A stretch of 64,000 nt of DNA from Goleter apudmare HA4340-LM2 (GTDB lineage Bacteria > Cyanobacteriota > Cyanobacteriia > Cyanobacteriales > Nostocaceae): positions 60,785-124,784 of the forward strand of contig JAHHHF010000084.1 in the NCBI GenBank assembly GCA_019359495.1, in the 5' to 3' direction. The notes below the pieces were generated by a model. It saw nothing but the letters and a program-made list of their open reading frames with translations. It did no database searches and had not been told where the DNA came from. This document shows positions 20,259 to 28,042 of the stretch, piece by piece. The position numbers and the translations under genes are program-made. Within the stretch, counting starts at the first letter, position 1, and every line of letters starts with the position of its first letter.

Positions 20259-21605
20259 ATGACCTCAGCCGTGCTCAAATTTCCTTGTCTGAATGCGCCA
20301 AAGCTCCACAAGTTGCCTAATAGCCTGACAATAGTGGCGGAGCAAATGCCGGTGGAAGCCGTAAACCTGAGTTTATGGATTCCGGTTGGTTCATCGGTAG
20401 AATCGGATGCTATCAACGGCATGGCTCACTTTTTAGAACACATGATTTTCAAGGGCACAGAAAGCCTAGCTGCTGGTGAGTTTGAACGTCGCATTGAAGA
20501 GCGGGGCGCTGTGACGAATGCTGCTACTAGCCAAGATTATACTCATTACTATATAACTACTGCTCCTAAGGATTTTGCGGAACTGGCTCCATTACAAATA
20601 GATGTGGTAACTAACGCCAGTATTCCCGATGATGCTTTTGAACGGGAAAGATTGGTAGTTCTAGAAGAAATTAGACGTTCCGAAGATAGTCCTCAGCGTC
20701 GGACTTTTCGGCGGGCAATGGAAATGGCGTTTGAACAGCTACCTTATCGCCGTCCGGTGTTGGGGCCAGAATCTGTGATTTCTCAACTCAAACCCCAGCA
20801 GATGCGAGATTTCCACGGGAGTTTATATCAACCCCAGTCAATTACGGCGGTAGCTGTAGGTAATTTGCCTGTGGAAGAGTTGGTGGAAATTGTGGCAGAG
20901 GGATTTGCTCAAAATAGTAAACAGTCAACAGTTAATCCTGAGCATAGCCGGAGGGCGGACGGTTCGACTGCGCTCACCGCCCACAATCAGACGCTTACTG
21001 TCCAGAGTCAACAGTTAACAGTAGTTCCTGAAGCAGCATTTACGACAATTGTCCGTAGAGAATTTATTGATGAAAGTCTCCAGCAAGCGCGGCTAGTGAT
21101 GGTTTGGCGTGTACCAGGGTTGATGCAACTTGATGAGACTTATGCATTAGATGTTTTGGCAGGAATTTTGGCACACGGACGGACTTCTCGGCTGGTGAGG
21201 GATTTGCGGGAAGAACGAGGACTAGTTTCCTCCATTTCTGTAAGTAATATGAGTCATCAACTGCAAGGGACATTTTATATTTCGGCGAAGTGTGCAGTTG
21301 AAAATTTAGAGGCGGTGGAAAATGCGATCGCCCAACATATCCGTATACTACATACAGAATTAGTCTCAGAAAAAGAAATTGCGCGGGTGCGGCAGCGTGT
21401 CGTCAACAGATTTATATTTGGTAACGAAACACCGAGCGATCGCGCTGGATTGTATGGTTACTATCAATCATTAATAGGTGATTTGGAACCAGCTTTTAAC
21501 TACCCAAATCTGATTCAAGCCCAGAATGCCGATGACTTGATGCAAGCCGCACAACAATATCTTTCTGCTGACGCTTACGGTGTAGTTGTACTGAAGCCAC
21601 ATTAA
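20259..21605 (+). CDS. M16 family zinc metallopeptidase (pitrilysin/processing-protease type) with an in-frame repeat insertion
   Basis: A 448-residue M16B-type peptidase. The inverted zinc motif HxxEH is in MAHFLEHMIFKGT, with the downstream Glu in VVLEEIRRSEDSPQ. The second, catalytically inactive M16 half follows (RLVRDLREERGLVSSISV). About residues 220-258 (20918-21031) interrupt the normal linker between halves with a segment reading QSTVNPEHSRRADGS and then SQQLTVVPE. Its DNA consists of CAACAGTTAA-type tandem units and a GGCGG..CCGCC palindrome, a dispersed repeat inserted in frame. The reading frame is intact, so the protein is probably functional. Members degrade peptides or process proteins; the partner is unknown. 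Confidence 0.9.
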   Translation: MTSAVLKFPCLNAPKLHKLPNSLTIVAEQMPVEAVNLSLWIPVGSSVESDAINGMAHFLEHMIFKGTESLAAGEFERRIEERGAVTNAATSQDYTHYYITTAPKDFAELAPLQIDVVTNASIPDDAFERERLVVLEEIRRSEDSPQRRTFRRAMEMAFEQLPYRRPVLGPESVISQLKPQQMRDFHGSLYQPQSITAVAVGNLPVEELVEIVAEGFAQNSKQSTVNPEHSRRADGSTALTAHNQTLTVQSQQLTVVPEAAFTTIVRREFIDESLQQARLVMVWRVPGLMQLDETYALDVLAGILAHGRTSRLVRDLREERGLVSSISVSNMSHQLQGTFYISAKCAVENLEAVENAIAQHIRILHTELVSEKEIARVRQRVVNRFIFGNETPSDRAGLYGYYQSLIGDLEPAFNYPNLIQAQNADDLMQAAQQYLSADAYGVVVLKPH

Positions 21606-21606
21606 A

Positions 21607-21667
21607 TTGGGGCATTGGGGAGCCAGTTGCGTGGGCGGTTTTCCCGACTTAAGCAAACTGGCGTCAT
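21607..21667. repeat. 61-bp dispersed repeat, copy A
   Basis: Beginning TTGGGGCATTGGGGAGCCAG and containing TTTCCCGACTTAAGCAAACT, this segment is almost identical to 51944-52004. It lies directly behind the M16 peptidase stop codon and is followed by a tract of CAAATAACAAATGAC units that runs into the next start codon. Confidence 0.85.
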
Positions 21668-21762
21668 TGGGTATGGGGCATGGGAATTGTAATTTTAAAT
21701 TTTGAATTCTCCCCCAGGGGCTGACTCTTGACAAATAAAAAACAACAAATAACAAATGACCA

Positions 21763-22650
21763 ATGACAAATTGGACTGAAATTGATGCTCATATTAGCCG
21801 AGTGACTGGCCAAAAATTTCAGAGTCAGCAGAGGCGCAGTGTTAGCGGTGGGTGCATTAACCAAGGTTACGCTGTCTCTAATGGTGATTTGACGTATTTT
21901 GTCAAGCTCAATCAAGCGTCTCAAGTGGCAATGTTTGAGGCTGAGGCGCTGGGGTTAGAGGAAATGCTGACAACAAAAAGCATTCGTGTTCCTAAACCAA
22001 TTTGCTGGGGTACGGCTGGTAGTTCTGGCTACATTGTCCTGGAATGGCTGGAAATGGGTGCTTCGGCTTTGTTCAGCACCCGTGACAGCAAATCTTGGTT
22101 AGAAATGGGGCGGAAACTGGCGGTGATGCATCAAGCAACCAGCACTCATGGGTTTGGTTGGCAAATGAACAATACAATTGGTTCCACACCCCAAATCAAT
22201 ACCTGGACAGCAGACTGGGCAACATTCTACGCTACACATCGCCTCGGTTATCAATTTCAGTTAGCCAGGCGAAGAGGGGGGAATTTTCCCAAACAAGATC
22301 AGTTATTCGCAGCTATTCCTGAACTATTAATAGATTATGAAGTGCAACCGTCTTTAGTACACGGTGATTTGTGGGGTGGGAATGCTGGGTGTACGGTGTC
22401 TGGGGAACCAGTGATTTTTGATCCAGCTACTTATTTTGGCGACAGAGAAGTTGATATCGCCATGACAGAATTATTTGGTGGTTTCCCCGCCGCTTTTTAT
22501 CAAGGTTATAACGAAGTGTTTCCTTTAGATGCAGGTTATGAGCAAAGGAAACCTCTCTATAACCTGTATCACATTCTCAATCACTTCAATTTATTTGGTG
22601 GTGGTTATGGTTCTCAGGCGAATCGGATGATTGACCAAATTTTGCGGTGA
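21763..22650 (+). CDS. Fructosamine kinase family protein
   Basis: A 295-residue protein with the APH-like kinase fold of the fructosamine/ketosamine-3-kinase family. Visible are the glycine-rich SVSGGCINQGYAV loop, FVKLNQ (ATP-binding Lys), the catalytic loop LVHGDLWGGNAG and the metal-binding Asp in VIFDPATYFGDREVDIAM. Members phosphorylate sugar adducts on proteins or free amino acids so that glycation can be reversed. No Shine-Dalgarno motif precedes the ATG; instead a repeated ACAAATAACAAATGAC tract runs directly into it. It is a single gene 28 bp upstream of a toxin-antitoxin pair on the same strand. Confidence 0.93.
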   Translation: MTNWTEIDAHISRVTGQKFQSQQRRSVSGGCINQGYAVSNGDLTYFVKLNQASQVAMFEAEALGLEEMLTTKSIRVPKPICWGTAGSSGYIVLEWLEMGASALFSTRDSKSWLEMGRKLAVMHQATSTHGFGWQMNNTIGSTPQINTWTADWATFYATHRLGYQFQLARRRGGNFPKQDQLFAAIPELLIDYEVQPSLVHGDLWGGNAGCTVSGEPVIFDPATYFGDREVDIAMTELFGGFPAAFYQGYNEVFPLDAGYEQRKPLYNLYHILNHFNLFGGGYGSQANRMIDQILR

Positions 22651-22683
22651 ATAAAACTTAGAGGCTGTTATAGGTAAATGTAT

Positions 22684-22932
22684 ATGAGTAACGATCATTT
22701 ACTTTCCCGAATTTCTATTGATCCAAAGATATGTTTTGGTAAACCTTGTATTCGCGGACATCGGATTTGGGTGTCCTTAATACTTGACTATTTAGCAGGT
22801 GGAATGACTATTGAGGAAATTCTAGAAGCCTATCCCAGTATAGAAAGAGAGGATGTTCTTGCTTGTATTGCTTATGGTGCAGAAATGACGCGGGATGTAT
22901 TTGTCGAACTTCCTTTAACTGAAAAAAAGTAG
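22684..22932 (+). CDS. DUF433 antitoxin, copy 1
   Basis: An 82-residue DUF433 protein (IDPKICFGKPCIRGHRIWVS, then IEEILEAYPSIEREDVLACI). The family has an HTH-like fold and is usually the antitoxin partner of a PIN-like DUF5615 toxin, which follows after 8 bp. I take the ATG at 22684; a second ATG two codons upstream is also possible. About 60 of 72 core residues match the second copy at 27402-27662. It lies next to the WYL-regulator/cas3 region, so it may belong functionally to the CRISPR island. Confidence 0.9.
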   Translation: MSNDHLLSRISIDPKICFGKPCIRGHRIWVSLILDYLAGGMTIEEILEAYPSIEREDVLACIAYGAEMTRDVFVELPLTEKK

Positions 22933-22940
22933 GCAAATTT

Positions 22941-23315
22941 GTGAACTTAAAGCTTGATGAAAATATCGATATTCGTGTTGTAAGTTTATTACGTTTAGCA
23001 GGACATGATGTAGCAACAGTACCAGGACAAGGGTTGAGTTCCGCGTCTGATGAGGAAGTAATTGATGTTTGTCGCCATGAGTTTAGATGTTTAGTTACTT
23101 GCGATCGCGGTTTCGGAAATCGTCTAAAATATAATCCCTCTAACTATTCAGGAATTGTGATTATTCGTTTACCTTCTCGTCCTGATTTGGCATTTTGGCA
23201 AGCAGCTATCGAGATGCTAATTCAAGGATTAGAGTCCGCAGAAGTTACTGGGAAGTTGTGGATTATTCAAGGTACAACCATTCAAGCATACCAACCAATT
23301 GAGCCAGAGGTATGA
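22941..23315 (+). CDS. DUF5615 PIN-like toxin, copy 1
   Basis: A 124-residue protein with the PIN-like signature of DUF5615: LKLDENI near the N terminus, DEEVIDVCR and the second acidic site TCDRGFGNR, then SGIVIIRLP. These Asp/Glu residues are the likely metal-binding nuclease site. The start is a GTG at 22941. It is paired with the DUF433 gene upstream. About two thirds of its residues match the second toxin at 27659-28042. It converges on the WYL gene, with 20-bp tandem repeats between them. The toxin role is from family knowledge; activity is unproven. Confidence 0.88.
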   Translation: MNLKLDENIDIRVVSLLRLAGHDVATVPGQGLSSASDEEVIDVCRHEFRCLVTCDRGFGNRLKYNPSNYSGIVIIRLPSRPDLAFWQAAIEMLIQGLESAEVTGKLWIIQGTTIQAYQPIEPEV

Positions 23316-23407
23316 CGAGAACGACATTTCCTGCCATAATTTGTCTCATTTCGGCAAAAATAGCATTTTGTCACAGCTTTACTATAGCGCACCATTATAT
23401 AGATTGA

Positions 23408-23510
23408 TTTGCGAGTCGTGAAGTTAGTATACGATTCAGAAACTTAATTTACGATTCGGAAACTTAATTTACGATTCGCAAAAGCTGATTTGCAACTCGT
23501 AAACTTAATT
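23408..23510. repeat. Five tandem copies of a 20-bp repeat
   Basis: Units start at 23408, 23428, 23448, 23468 and 23489 and follow the pattern TTTACGATTCGGAAACTTAA, with copies 3 and 4 best conserved. They fill the space between the convergent DUF5615 toxin and WYL genes and stop exactly at the WYL stop codon. The periodic ACGATTCG core could be an array of protein-binding sites or a simple slippage repeat. Confidence 0.85.
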
Positions 23511-24376
23511 TATTCCCTAGTTTCGATATCGTATAACTGGCATAGGGTGAGGAGTTTTTGTTTAAGGCGATCGCGCACATTCTCCGGTGCTATAACTACA
23601 CAATCTGGTGCATACTGCATGACTTCGCGGATAAACCAAAAGGTACTTGATACTCTCCTCATAACTCTCTTAACTCGCGGTTGATCTAGTAGCCATTCGT
23701 TGCTATCGTCTTCTGGTTTAGCTCGATAAGCAAACGCCAAGCCAGCAAATAAGTGCATTTCTACTTTTATTTCATCTAAATTATTCCGCCATTCACCAGC
23801 AATTGAAGTCACAGCAGCATCAGTAATTCGGTCTAATCGTAAACTCCAGTTGTGAACTAGTTCTGGAATATCAAAGTTTCCTTCCGTCTCCTCACACCAG
23901 CAATCAAGATATTGGCGCTTTTCGTGGGGTGTAACTTTAGCGTGACGAACTGTGAAGTTAAGTAAGCGTCCTGTTGCATCTTGATACGAAAGCTGAAACG
24001 GTTGATTTCTCAGGATATAGTTATCTGTTTGTAAGCGCCAAGCTGGGGGAGAATTTTCGAGAAAGCGTTCGATTTCGTTTCGCAGTGGTATTGATAGTTC
24101 GCTGCGTTCGAGGAGTAACTTAGCAATGACTTGGGCTTGTTCAATTTGTCCAATATCGGTTAATGCACCAATACAGCGATGTAATGCACGGATGCGTGAT
24201 GCTTGCCAATTGTTATTGTTCCCGATGAGTAACTTCCGTTGGGCGATCGCTTCCACTAGCTTGGAGATGTTCGGGCGATCGCCCCATTTCATACCGAATT
24301 CTAAGGCTAAGTTTTCTAACTCAGCTTTATCGCGTTCTGATACCGATAGCGTAATAGACTGACCTTTGCGACTCAT
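23510..24376 (-). CDS. WYL-domain transcriptional regulator of the type I-D locus
   Basis: A 288-residue protein divergent from cas3. Residues 1-50 (ITLSVSERDKAELENLALEF, then NISKLVEAI) look like a ribbon-helix-helix type DNA-binding segment. Residues about 120-200 carry a WYL-like domain (PFQLSYQDATGRLLNFTVRH, then KRQYLDCWCEE, a degenerate WYL motif, and LRLDRI). WYL proteins of this architecture accompany I-D loci in cyanobacteria; Sll7009 in Synechocystis PCC 6803 represses crRNA accumulation from the I-D array. The same role is likely here. The 296-bp divergent gap with three palindromes is the obvious candidate target. WYL domains can sense nucleic-acid ligands. Confidence 0.85.
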   Translation of the reverse strand: MSRKGQSITLSVSERDKAELENLALEFGMKWGDRPNISKLVEAIAQRKLLIGNNNNWQASRIRALHRCIGALTDIGQIEQAQVIAKLLLERSELSIPLRNEIERFLENSPPAWRLQTDNYILRNQPFQLSYQDATGRLLNFTVRHAKVTPHEKRQYLDCWCEETEGNFDIPELVHNWSLRLDRITDAAVTSIAGEWRNNLDEIKVEMHLFAGLAFAYRAKPEDDSNEWLLDQPRVKRVMRRVSSTFWFIREVMQYAPDCVVIAPENVRDRLKQKLLTLCQLYDIETRE

Positions 24377-24484
24377 AAAAATACACGGACACTTTTATAC
24401 GGATATATCTTGTCAACCTCTATTTTGCATGGCATTATATTGAATAACAACGAGTTACGGACAGTTTTTAAGTAAATTGAAAAT

Positions 24485-24503
24485 CTCGCACCATTGGTGC
24501 GAG
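24485..24503. promoter_or_regulatory. Operator-like palindrome 1, WYL-cas3 gap
   Basis: CTCGCACCATTGGTGCGAG is a perfect 9+1+9 palindrome. Its centre (24494) lies 55 bp from the centre of palindrome 2. It shares the core CACCATTGGTG with palindrome 3, and the flanking differences from that copy are compensatory on both arms. Confidence 0.75.
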
Positions 24504-24539
24504 AAATAGCCTGGGAATGTTTTATACCCATCTAAAAAA

Positions 24540-24558
24540 CTGCAACCATTGATTGCCG
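24540..24558. promoter_or_regulatory. Operator-like palindrome 2 (degenerate), WYL-cas3 gap
   Basis: CTGCAACCATTGATTGCCG matches palindrome 3 at 15 of 19 positions, and its arms pair at 7 of 9. The centre is at 24549, 54 bp before the centre of palindrome 3. It looks like a weaker version of the same site. Confidence 0.65.
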
Positions 24559-24593
24559 GATTTTTGGGGTAATATTTAGCACATATATAAAAA

Positions 24594-24612
24594 CTGCCAC
24601 CATTGGTGGCAG
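24594..24612. promoter_or_regulatory. Operator-like palindrome 3, just upstream of the putative cas3 promoter
   Basis: CTGCCACCATTGGTGGCAG is a perfect 9+1+9 palindrome centred at 24603. It ends 3 bp before the proposed -35 element, so a bound dimer could control cas3 transcription directly. Confidence 0.75.
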
Positions 24613-24615
24613 AAA

Positions 24616-24645
24616 TTGCGTTCGACATAGAAGTTCAGATAAAAT
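24616..24645 (+). promoter_or_regulatory. Putative sigma70-type promoter of the cas operon
   Basis: TTGCGT at 24616 and TAAAAT at 24640 are separated by 18 bp and would start transcription about 20 nt before the cas3 ATG. Assigned by eye only. Confidence 0.45.
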
Positions 24646-24672
24646 AGCCATTTGTGGGAAATTTTCGAGGAT

Positions 24673-26784
24673 ATGTCGGAAAATTACAGCATTAATCTCA
24701 AACCTGTTTATTCCCAAACCGTCCCCACACCTGACGGAGTGAAATTACCTAATAATTGGTCACTTTCTTGGCATCAAGCAGAAACATATCAAGCATTACA
24801 AGATCCAAATATTGATGTTGTCTTCAATACAGCCATGACAGGCGATGGTAAAAGCTTGGCTGCTTATTTGTCAGCCATGACAAATCGCACGTACACTTTA
24901 GCAATGTATCCGACAAATGAACTCGCACGAGATCAAGAAAAACAGGTTCACGGATACAAAGATATATTTCAACCAAAGAAAAATCCACAAATAAGACGAT
25001 TAACCGCAGCTATTTTGGAGAAAGATATAGCAACTGGTAGACTATCTTCCAAACGAGATGGGATAGAAGACTTTGCTGCTAACTATGAAATTCTGCTGAC
25101 GAACCCTGACATTTTCCATTACATCCATAATTTTTACTATTTGCGAGGAAAAATAGATAATCTTGACAGGTTATTCAGACGTATAGATGAGAATTATAAA
25201 TTATTTATCTATGATGAATTTCATGTTTTTTCATCTCCACAAATAGCTAGCGTTATCAATACAATACTTCTCATTAAACACACAGGTAATCTGCATAAAA
25301 AGTTCCTCTTTCTTTCCGCTACACCTAATGAATTATTAAAGAATTTTTTAGAAAAAGCTCAATTGAGATATAAAGAAATTAAGCCAGTTGATGTTGGAGC
25401 TTATAAATTTGAATCAGATGACTCAAACGATGGCTGGCGGCAGATTAGTCAACCTATTAACTTGTGCTTTCCGCAAGAAATAGAGCCTAATCTCAGTTCT
25501 AGCTACAAATGGATAGAAGAAAATGCTGAGACAGTGATTTTCAAGTTTTTTCAAGACTATCCCAATAGCAAAGGTGCAATTATTCTCAATTCAATTGCAG
25601 CAGTTAAAAAGTTATTACCCAAATTAAAAACTATTTTTGAACCGCGATGGCAGGTTAGAGAAAATACTGGGTTAACTGGAGAAACGGAAAAATCTCAATC
25701 AGTAGCTGAAGCCGATTTACTTTTGGGTACATCCACAATTGATGTAGGCGTGGACTTTCGGATTAATTTCCTAGTTTTTGAAGCTGCTGATGCCGGAAAT
25801 TTTATTCAACGATTTGGTAGACTTGGTAGACATAAAGGATTTGAAACTTATCAAGCTTATGCTTTGATTCCTAACTTTCTGGTTGCTAGATTGTTTAAAG
25901 ATAAATCTCACCCTTTACAAGATGGTGAAACTTATAACAGGGTTGAGTTTAACAATGCCATTTATAAATTTTGGACTGATAAAAATCAGTTTGAGCGATA
26001 TCCTCAGCGATGGGGTGGTATCCAATCAGCTTATATCTATTCCAAGCTGCAAGGAAACCATCACATGAAAGAGAAATATCCAGAGGTAGCTAAGAAATTT
26101 GGTGCTAGTGTTCAAAATGCTTTAGGAATTAGCATTAAACAGATGAATGCACAGTTTTACCGCTGTCAAAATGAAGGTAAAACCAAAATTATTGATGAAG
26201 CTAGGAGTTTTCGCGGAAGTAGCCAGTTAGACTGTGCAATTTATGATTTAACTAATCCAGATGAGCCAGAGGCAGAAAGATTTAAAATGTATAATCTTCC
26301 TGGCATTCTCAGTAACTTTATTTTCGAGTTATGGGATAAAAATAGCTTTATAGAAAAAGCTGAAAAAGCTGGAGTAATTACTACTCGCTTTGATAAAGCT
26401 TTGTGTTATTTAAAGTTCAAAGGCTATCGGGATGTGCGGGAAGATTGGCACTTTTATTATCCAGGGAATCTGAAGGAATTGGTTAAATCTGGTAAAGTTC
26501 AGGTTCTTAATGATTTGGAGATTTGTCAACGACACGGTTACGGTATCAACCAAATTAGTGATGCTGTGAGTAGACGTAAACTAGTGTGCTTCATTTCAGA
26601 CCGCGATCGCAACTATTTACGCGCCACTCTCAGACTACCCATGCACTTTCAAGCTTACCCCCTCACCAATGAACCAGAGGATAGAAGTCCCCGCTACACC
26701 ATTACTTTTGGACAAGATGCGCTGTTATTGGAAACCTTAACTTGGCATTGGAAGCCAAAGGACGATGAAGGATGGATATGCTAA
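24673..26784 (+). CDS. cas3: Type I-D CRISPR-associated helicase Cas3'
   Basis: A 703-residue superfamily-2 helicase without an HD nuclease domain, as expected for subtype I-D, where HD is on Cas10d. Motif I TGDGKS is at residues 56-61, motif II DEFH at 181-184, motif III SAT at 215-217, and the arginine-finger motif QRFGRLGR at 379-386. It would unwind target DNA after effector recruitment. I chose the ATG at 24673 with GAGG six bases upstream; the frame also opens at a TTG at 24652. It heads the cas genes, but a 617-bp stretch with an element scar, a small ORF and a DUF433 start separates it from the toxin and cas10d. Confidence 0.93.
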   Translation: MSENYSINLKPVYSQTVPTPDGVKLPNNWSLSWHQAETYQALQDPNIDVVFNTAMTGDGKSLAAYLSAMTNRTYTLAMYPTNELARDQEKQVHGYKDIFQPKKNPQIRRLTAAILEKDIATGRLSSKRDGIEDFAANYEILLTNPDIFHYIHNFYYLRGKIDNLDRLFRRIDENYKLFIYDEFHVFSSPQIASVINTILLIKHTGNLHKKFLFLSATPNELLKNFLEKAQLRYKEIKPVDVGAYKFESDDSNDGWRQISQPINLCFPQEIEPNLSSSYKWIEENAETVIFKFFQDYPNSKGAIILNSIAAVKKLLPKLKTIFEPRWQVRENTGLTGETEKSQSVAEADLLLGTSTIDVGVDFRINFLVFEAADAGNFIQRFGRLGRHKGFETYQAYALIPNFLVARLFKDKSHPLQDGETYNRVEFNNAIYKFWTDKNQFERYPQRWGGIQSAYIYSKLQGNHHMKEKYPEVAKKFGASVQNALGISIKQMNAQFYRCQNEGKTKIIDEARSFRGSSQLDCAIYDLTNPDEPEAERFKMYNLPGILSNFIFELWDKNSFIEKAEKAGVITTRFDKALCYLKFKGYRDVREDWHFYYPGNLKELVKSGKVQVLNDLEICQRHGYGINQISDAVSRRKLVCFISDRDRNYLRATLRLPMHFQAYPLTNEPEDRSPRYTITFGQDALLLETLTWHWKPKDDEGWIC

Positions 26785-27107
26785 AACTTGCTGTAAACGC
26801 TCACAACCCCAAATATCAGCTAAAGGAGGATGAAATATGGATTTAGTAAAAAGCTTGAGGAGAAAGAATTTTGCTCGAAATCAGAAAGCAACAGTATTTC
26901 AATCCCTAAGAGGTATTTTAAGCATTTATGCTTATGCAGTACTGCACTGCGTTTCTTTCTCCTTAATATATAGATTACACGATGTCGTTTCCATTTGGGC
27001 GAATCACATAGCCACAGTAACACCTTAATCATATAGCGACAGTAACTACTTGATTTTTTAATCTGTAGATGCCAAGATGATGAGAACACACCTCATCAGG
27101 TCTTCTT
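26785..27107. other. Gap after cas3 holding a probable mobile-element scar
   Basis: No supported gene. Its right part carries two tandem 25-bp units (27001-27050; 20 of 25 positions alike) with the core ATAGC.ACAGTAAC. Read on the minus strand they give GTTACTGTCGCTATATG and GTTACTGTGGCTATGTG, which resembles the multiple terminal repeats at the ends of IS21-family elements. This suggests that an insertion once split the cas operon and was later lost. Confidence 0.45.
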
Positions 27108-27350
27108 ATGCACATTCATCTTAACGACGATGATATCTTTCAGATGCCAGAAAGCTTACGCCACTCGCTTTTATACTGGCTCAAGACTAAAAATTCGCGG
27201 TTTGATGCTGGTATAACCAAGGGAAGAATAACGGTTAGAGTCAAACTGAAGCGCAAACGTAACTATATAAATAGTCCTCAAGTCTGTGCAAATGATTGGA
27301 AGTGTGAACGATGGAATTTAAGCGGATGGAGCGTTACACGGCTCAGGTAA
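27108..27350 (+). CDS. Small ORF of unknown function between cas3 and the embedded toxin-antitoxin pair
   Basis: An 80-residue frame beginning MHIHLNDDDIFQMPESLRHS, with a basic middle (RVKLKRKRN). It is not a family I know. The N-terminal half reads like genuine protein, but the C-terminal half (NDWKCERWNLSGWSVTRLR) does not, and there is no clear ribosome-binding site. It may be the truncated 5' end of a gene damaged by the element scar just upstream. Confidence 0.35.
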   Translation: MHIHLNDDDIFQMPESLRHSLLYWLKTKNSRFDAGITKGRITVRVKLKRKRNYINSPQVCANDWKCERWNLSGWSVTRLR

Positions 27351-27401
27351 ATGCTTAACGAGCATGTTTTAATTTCCTACGAAAAATTTGGAGAACAACC
27401 A

Positions 27402-27662
27402 ATGACTCAAGATAATCTGCTTTCTCGCATTTCTATCGATCCAAATATTTGTTCCGGTAAACCTTGCATTCGCGGACATCGTATTTGGGTTTCTTTAATT
27501 CTCGACCTTTTAGCAGCAGGAGAAACAATAGAGACCATTCTAGAAGAATATCCTAGCTTAGAAAAAGAAGACATTCTTGCTTGTATCGCCTATGGTGCTG
27601 AGATGACAAGGGATAGTTTTGTTGAAATTCCTTTAGGAATTCACAAGGAAACAAAAAAGTGA
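27402..27662 (+). CDS. DUF433 antitoxin, copy 2, embedded in the cas operon
   Basis: An 86-residue DUF433 protein (IDPNICSGKPCIRGHRIWVS, then IETILEEYPSLEKEDILACI) and close paralogue of the copy at 22684-22932. The ATG at 27402 has GGAG about ten bases upstream; a longer frame from 27351 is less likely. Its stop codon overlaps the GTG start of the DUF5615 toxin by 4 bp, so the two are translationally coupled. As an antitoxin it should bind and silence the toxin and may autorepress. Its place between cas3 and cas10d ties its transcription to the interference genes. Confidence 0.9.
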   Translation: MTQDNLLSRISIDPNICSGKPCIRGHRIWVSLILDLLAAGETIETILEEYPSLEKEDILACIAYGAEMTRDSFVEIPLGIHKETKK

Positions 27663-28042
27663 ATATCAAACTAGATGAAAATCTTGGTAGCCTGCGCGTA
27701 GTTACATGGTTGCGTTTAGCAGGACATGATGTTGCAACAGTAAAAGAACAGGGTTTAACTTCTAGTCCAGATGAAGAATTAATTGATATTTGTCACAGTG
27801 AACGCAGGATATTAGTTACTTCAGACAGAGGACTTGGAAATCGTCTGAAATATAATCCCTCTAGCTATTCAGGAATAGTAATTTTACGTTTACCTCCTCG
27901 TTCTAAATTTGGTGATTGGCGTGAAGCTATTGAGACATTAATTGCTGGTTTAGAAGCGGCAGATGTGACGGGTAAGTTGTGGATAATTCGCAACGGTAAT
28001 ATTCAAGAATATCAAGCAATTGACTCAGAGGATAACGATTAA
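27659..28042 (+). CDS. DUF5615 PIN-like toxin, copy 2, overlapping cas10d
   Basis: A 127-residue PIN-like protein (NIKLDENL, DEELIDICH, TSDRGLGNRLKYNPS, SGIVILRLP), with the same acidic residues as copy 1. It starts with GTG inside the antitoxin stop (GTGA) and its TAA shares one base with the cas10d ATG (TAATG), so antitoxin, toxin and cas10d form an unbroken coupled chain. The predicted activity is RNA or nucleic-acid cleavage by a PIN-type nuclease. In this setting it could act as an addiction guard for the cas operon or as an abortive back-up; both are inferences. Confidence 0.88.
   Translation: MNIKLDENLGSLRVVTWLRLAGHDVATVKEQGLTSSPDEELIDICHSERRILVTSDRGLGNRLKYNPSSYSGIVILRLPPRSKFGDWREAIETLIAGLEAADVTGKLWIIRNGNIQEYQAIDSEDND

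Noticed and set aside
26837..27028. 63-codon plus-strand frame after cas3, preceded by AAAGGAGG
   Set aside because: A good ribosome-binding-like sequence is present, but the C-terminal part is the 25-bp IS21-like unit and the peptide matches nothing known; kept only as part of the scar.
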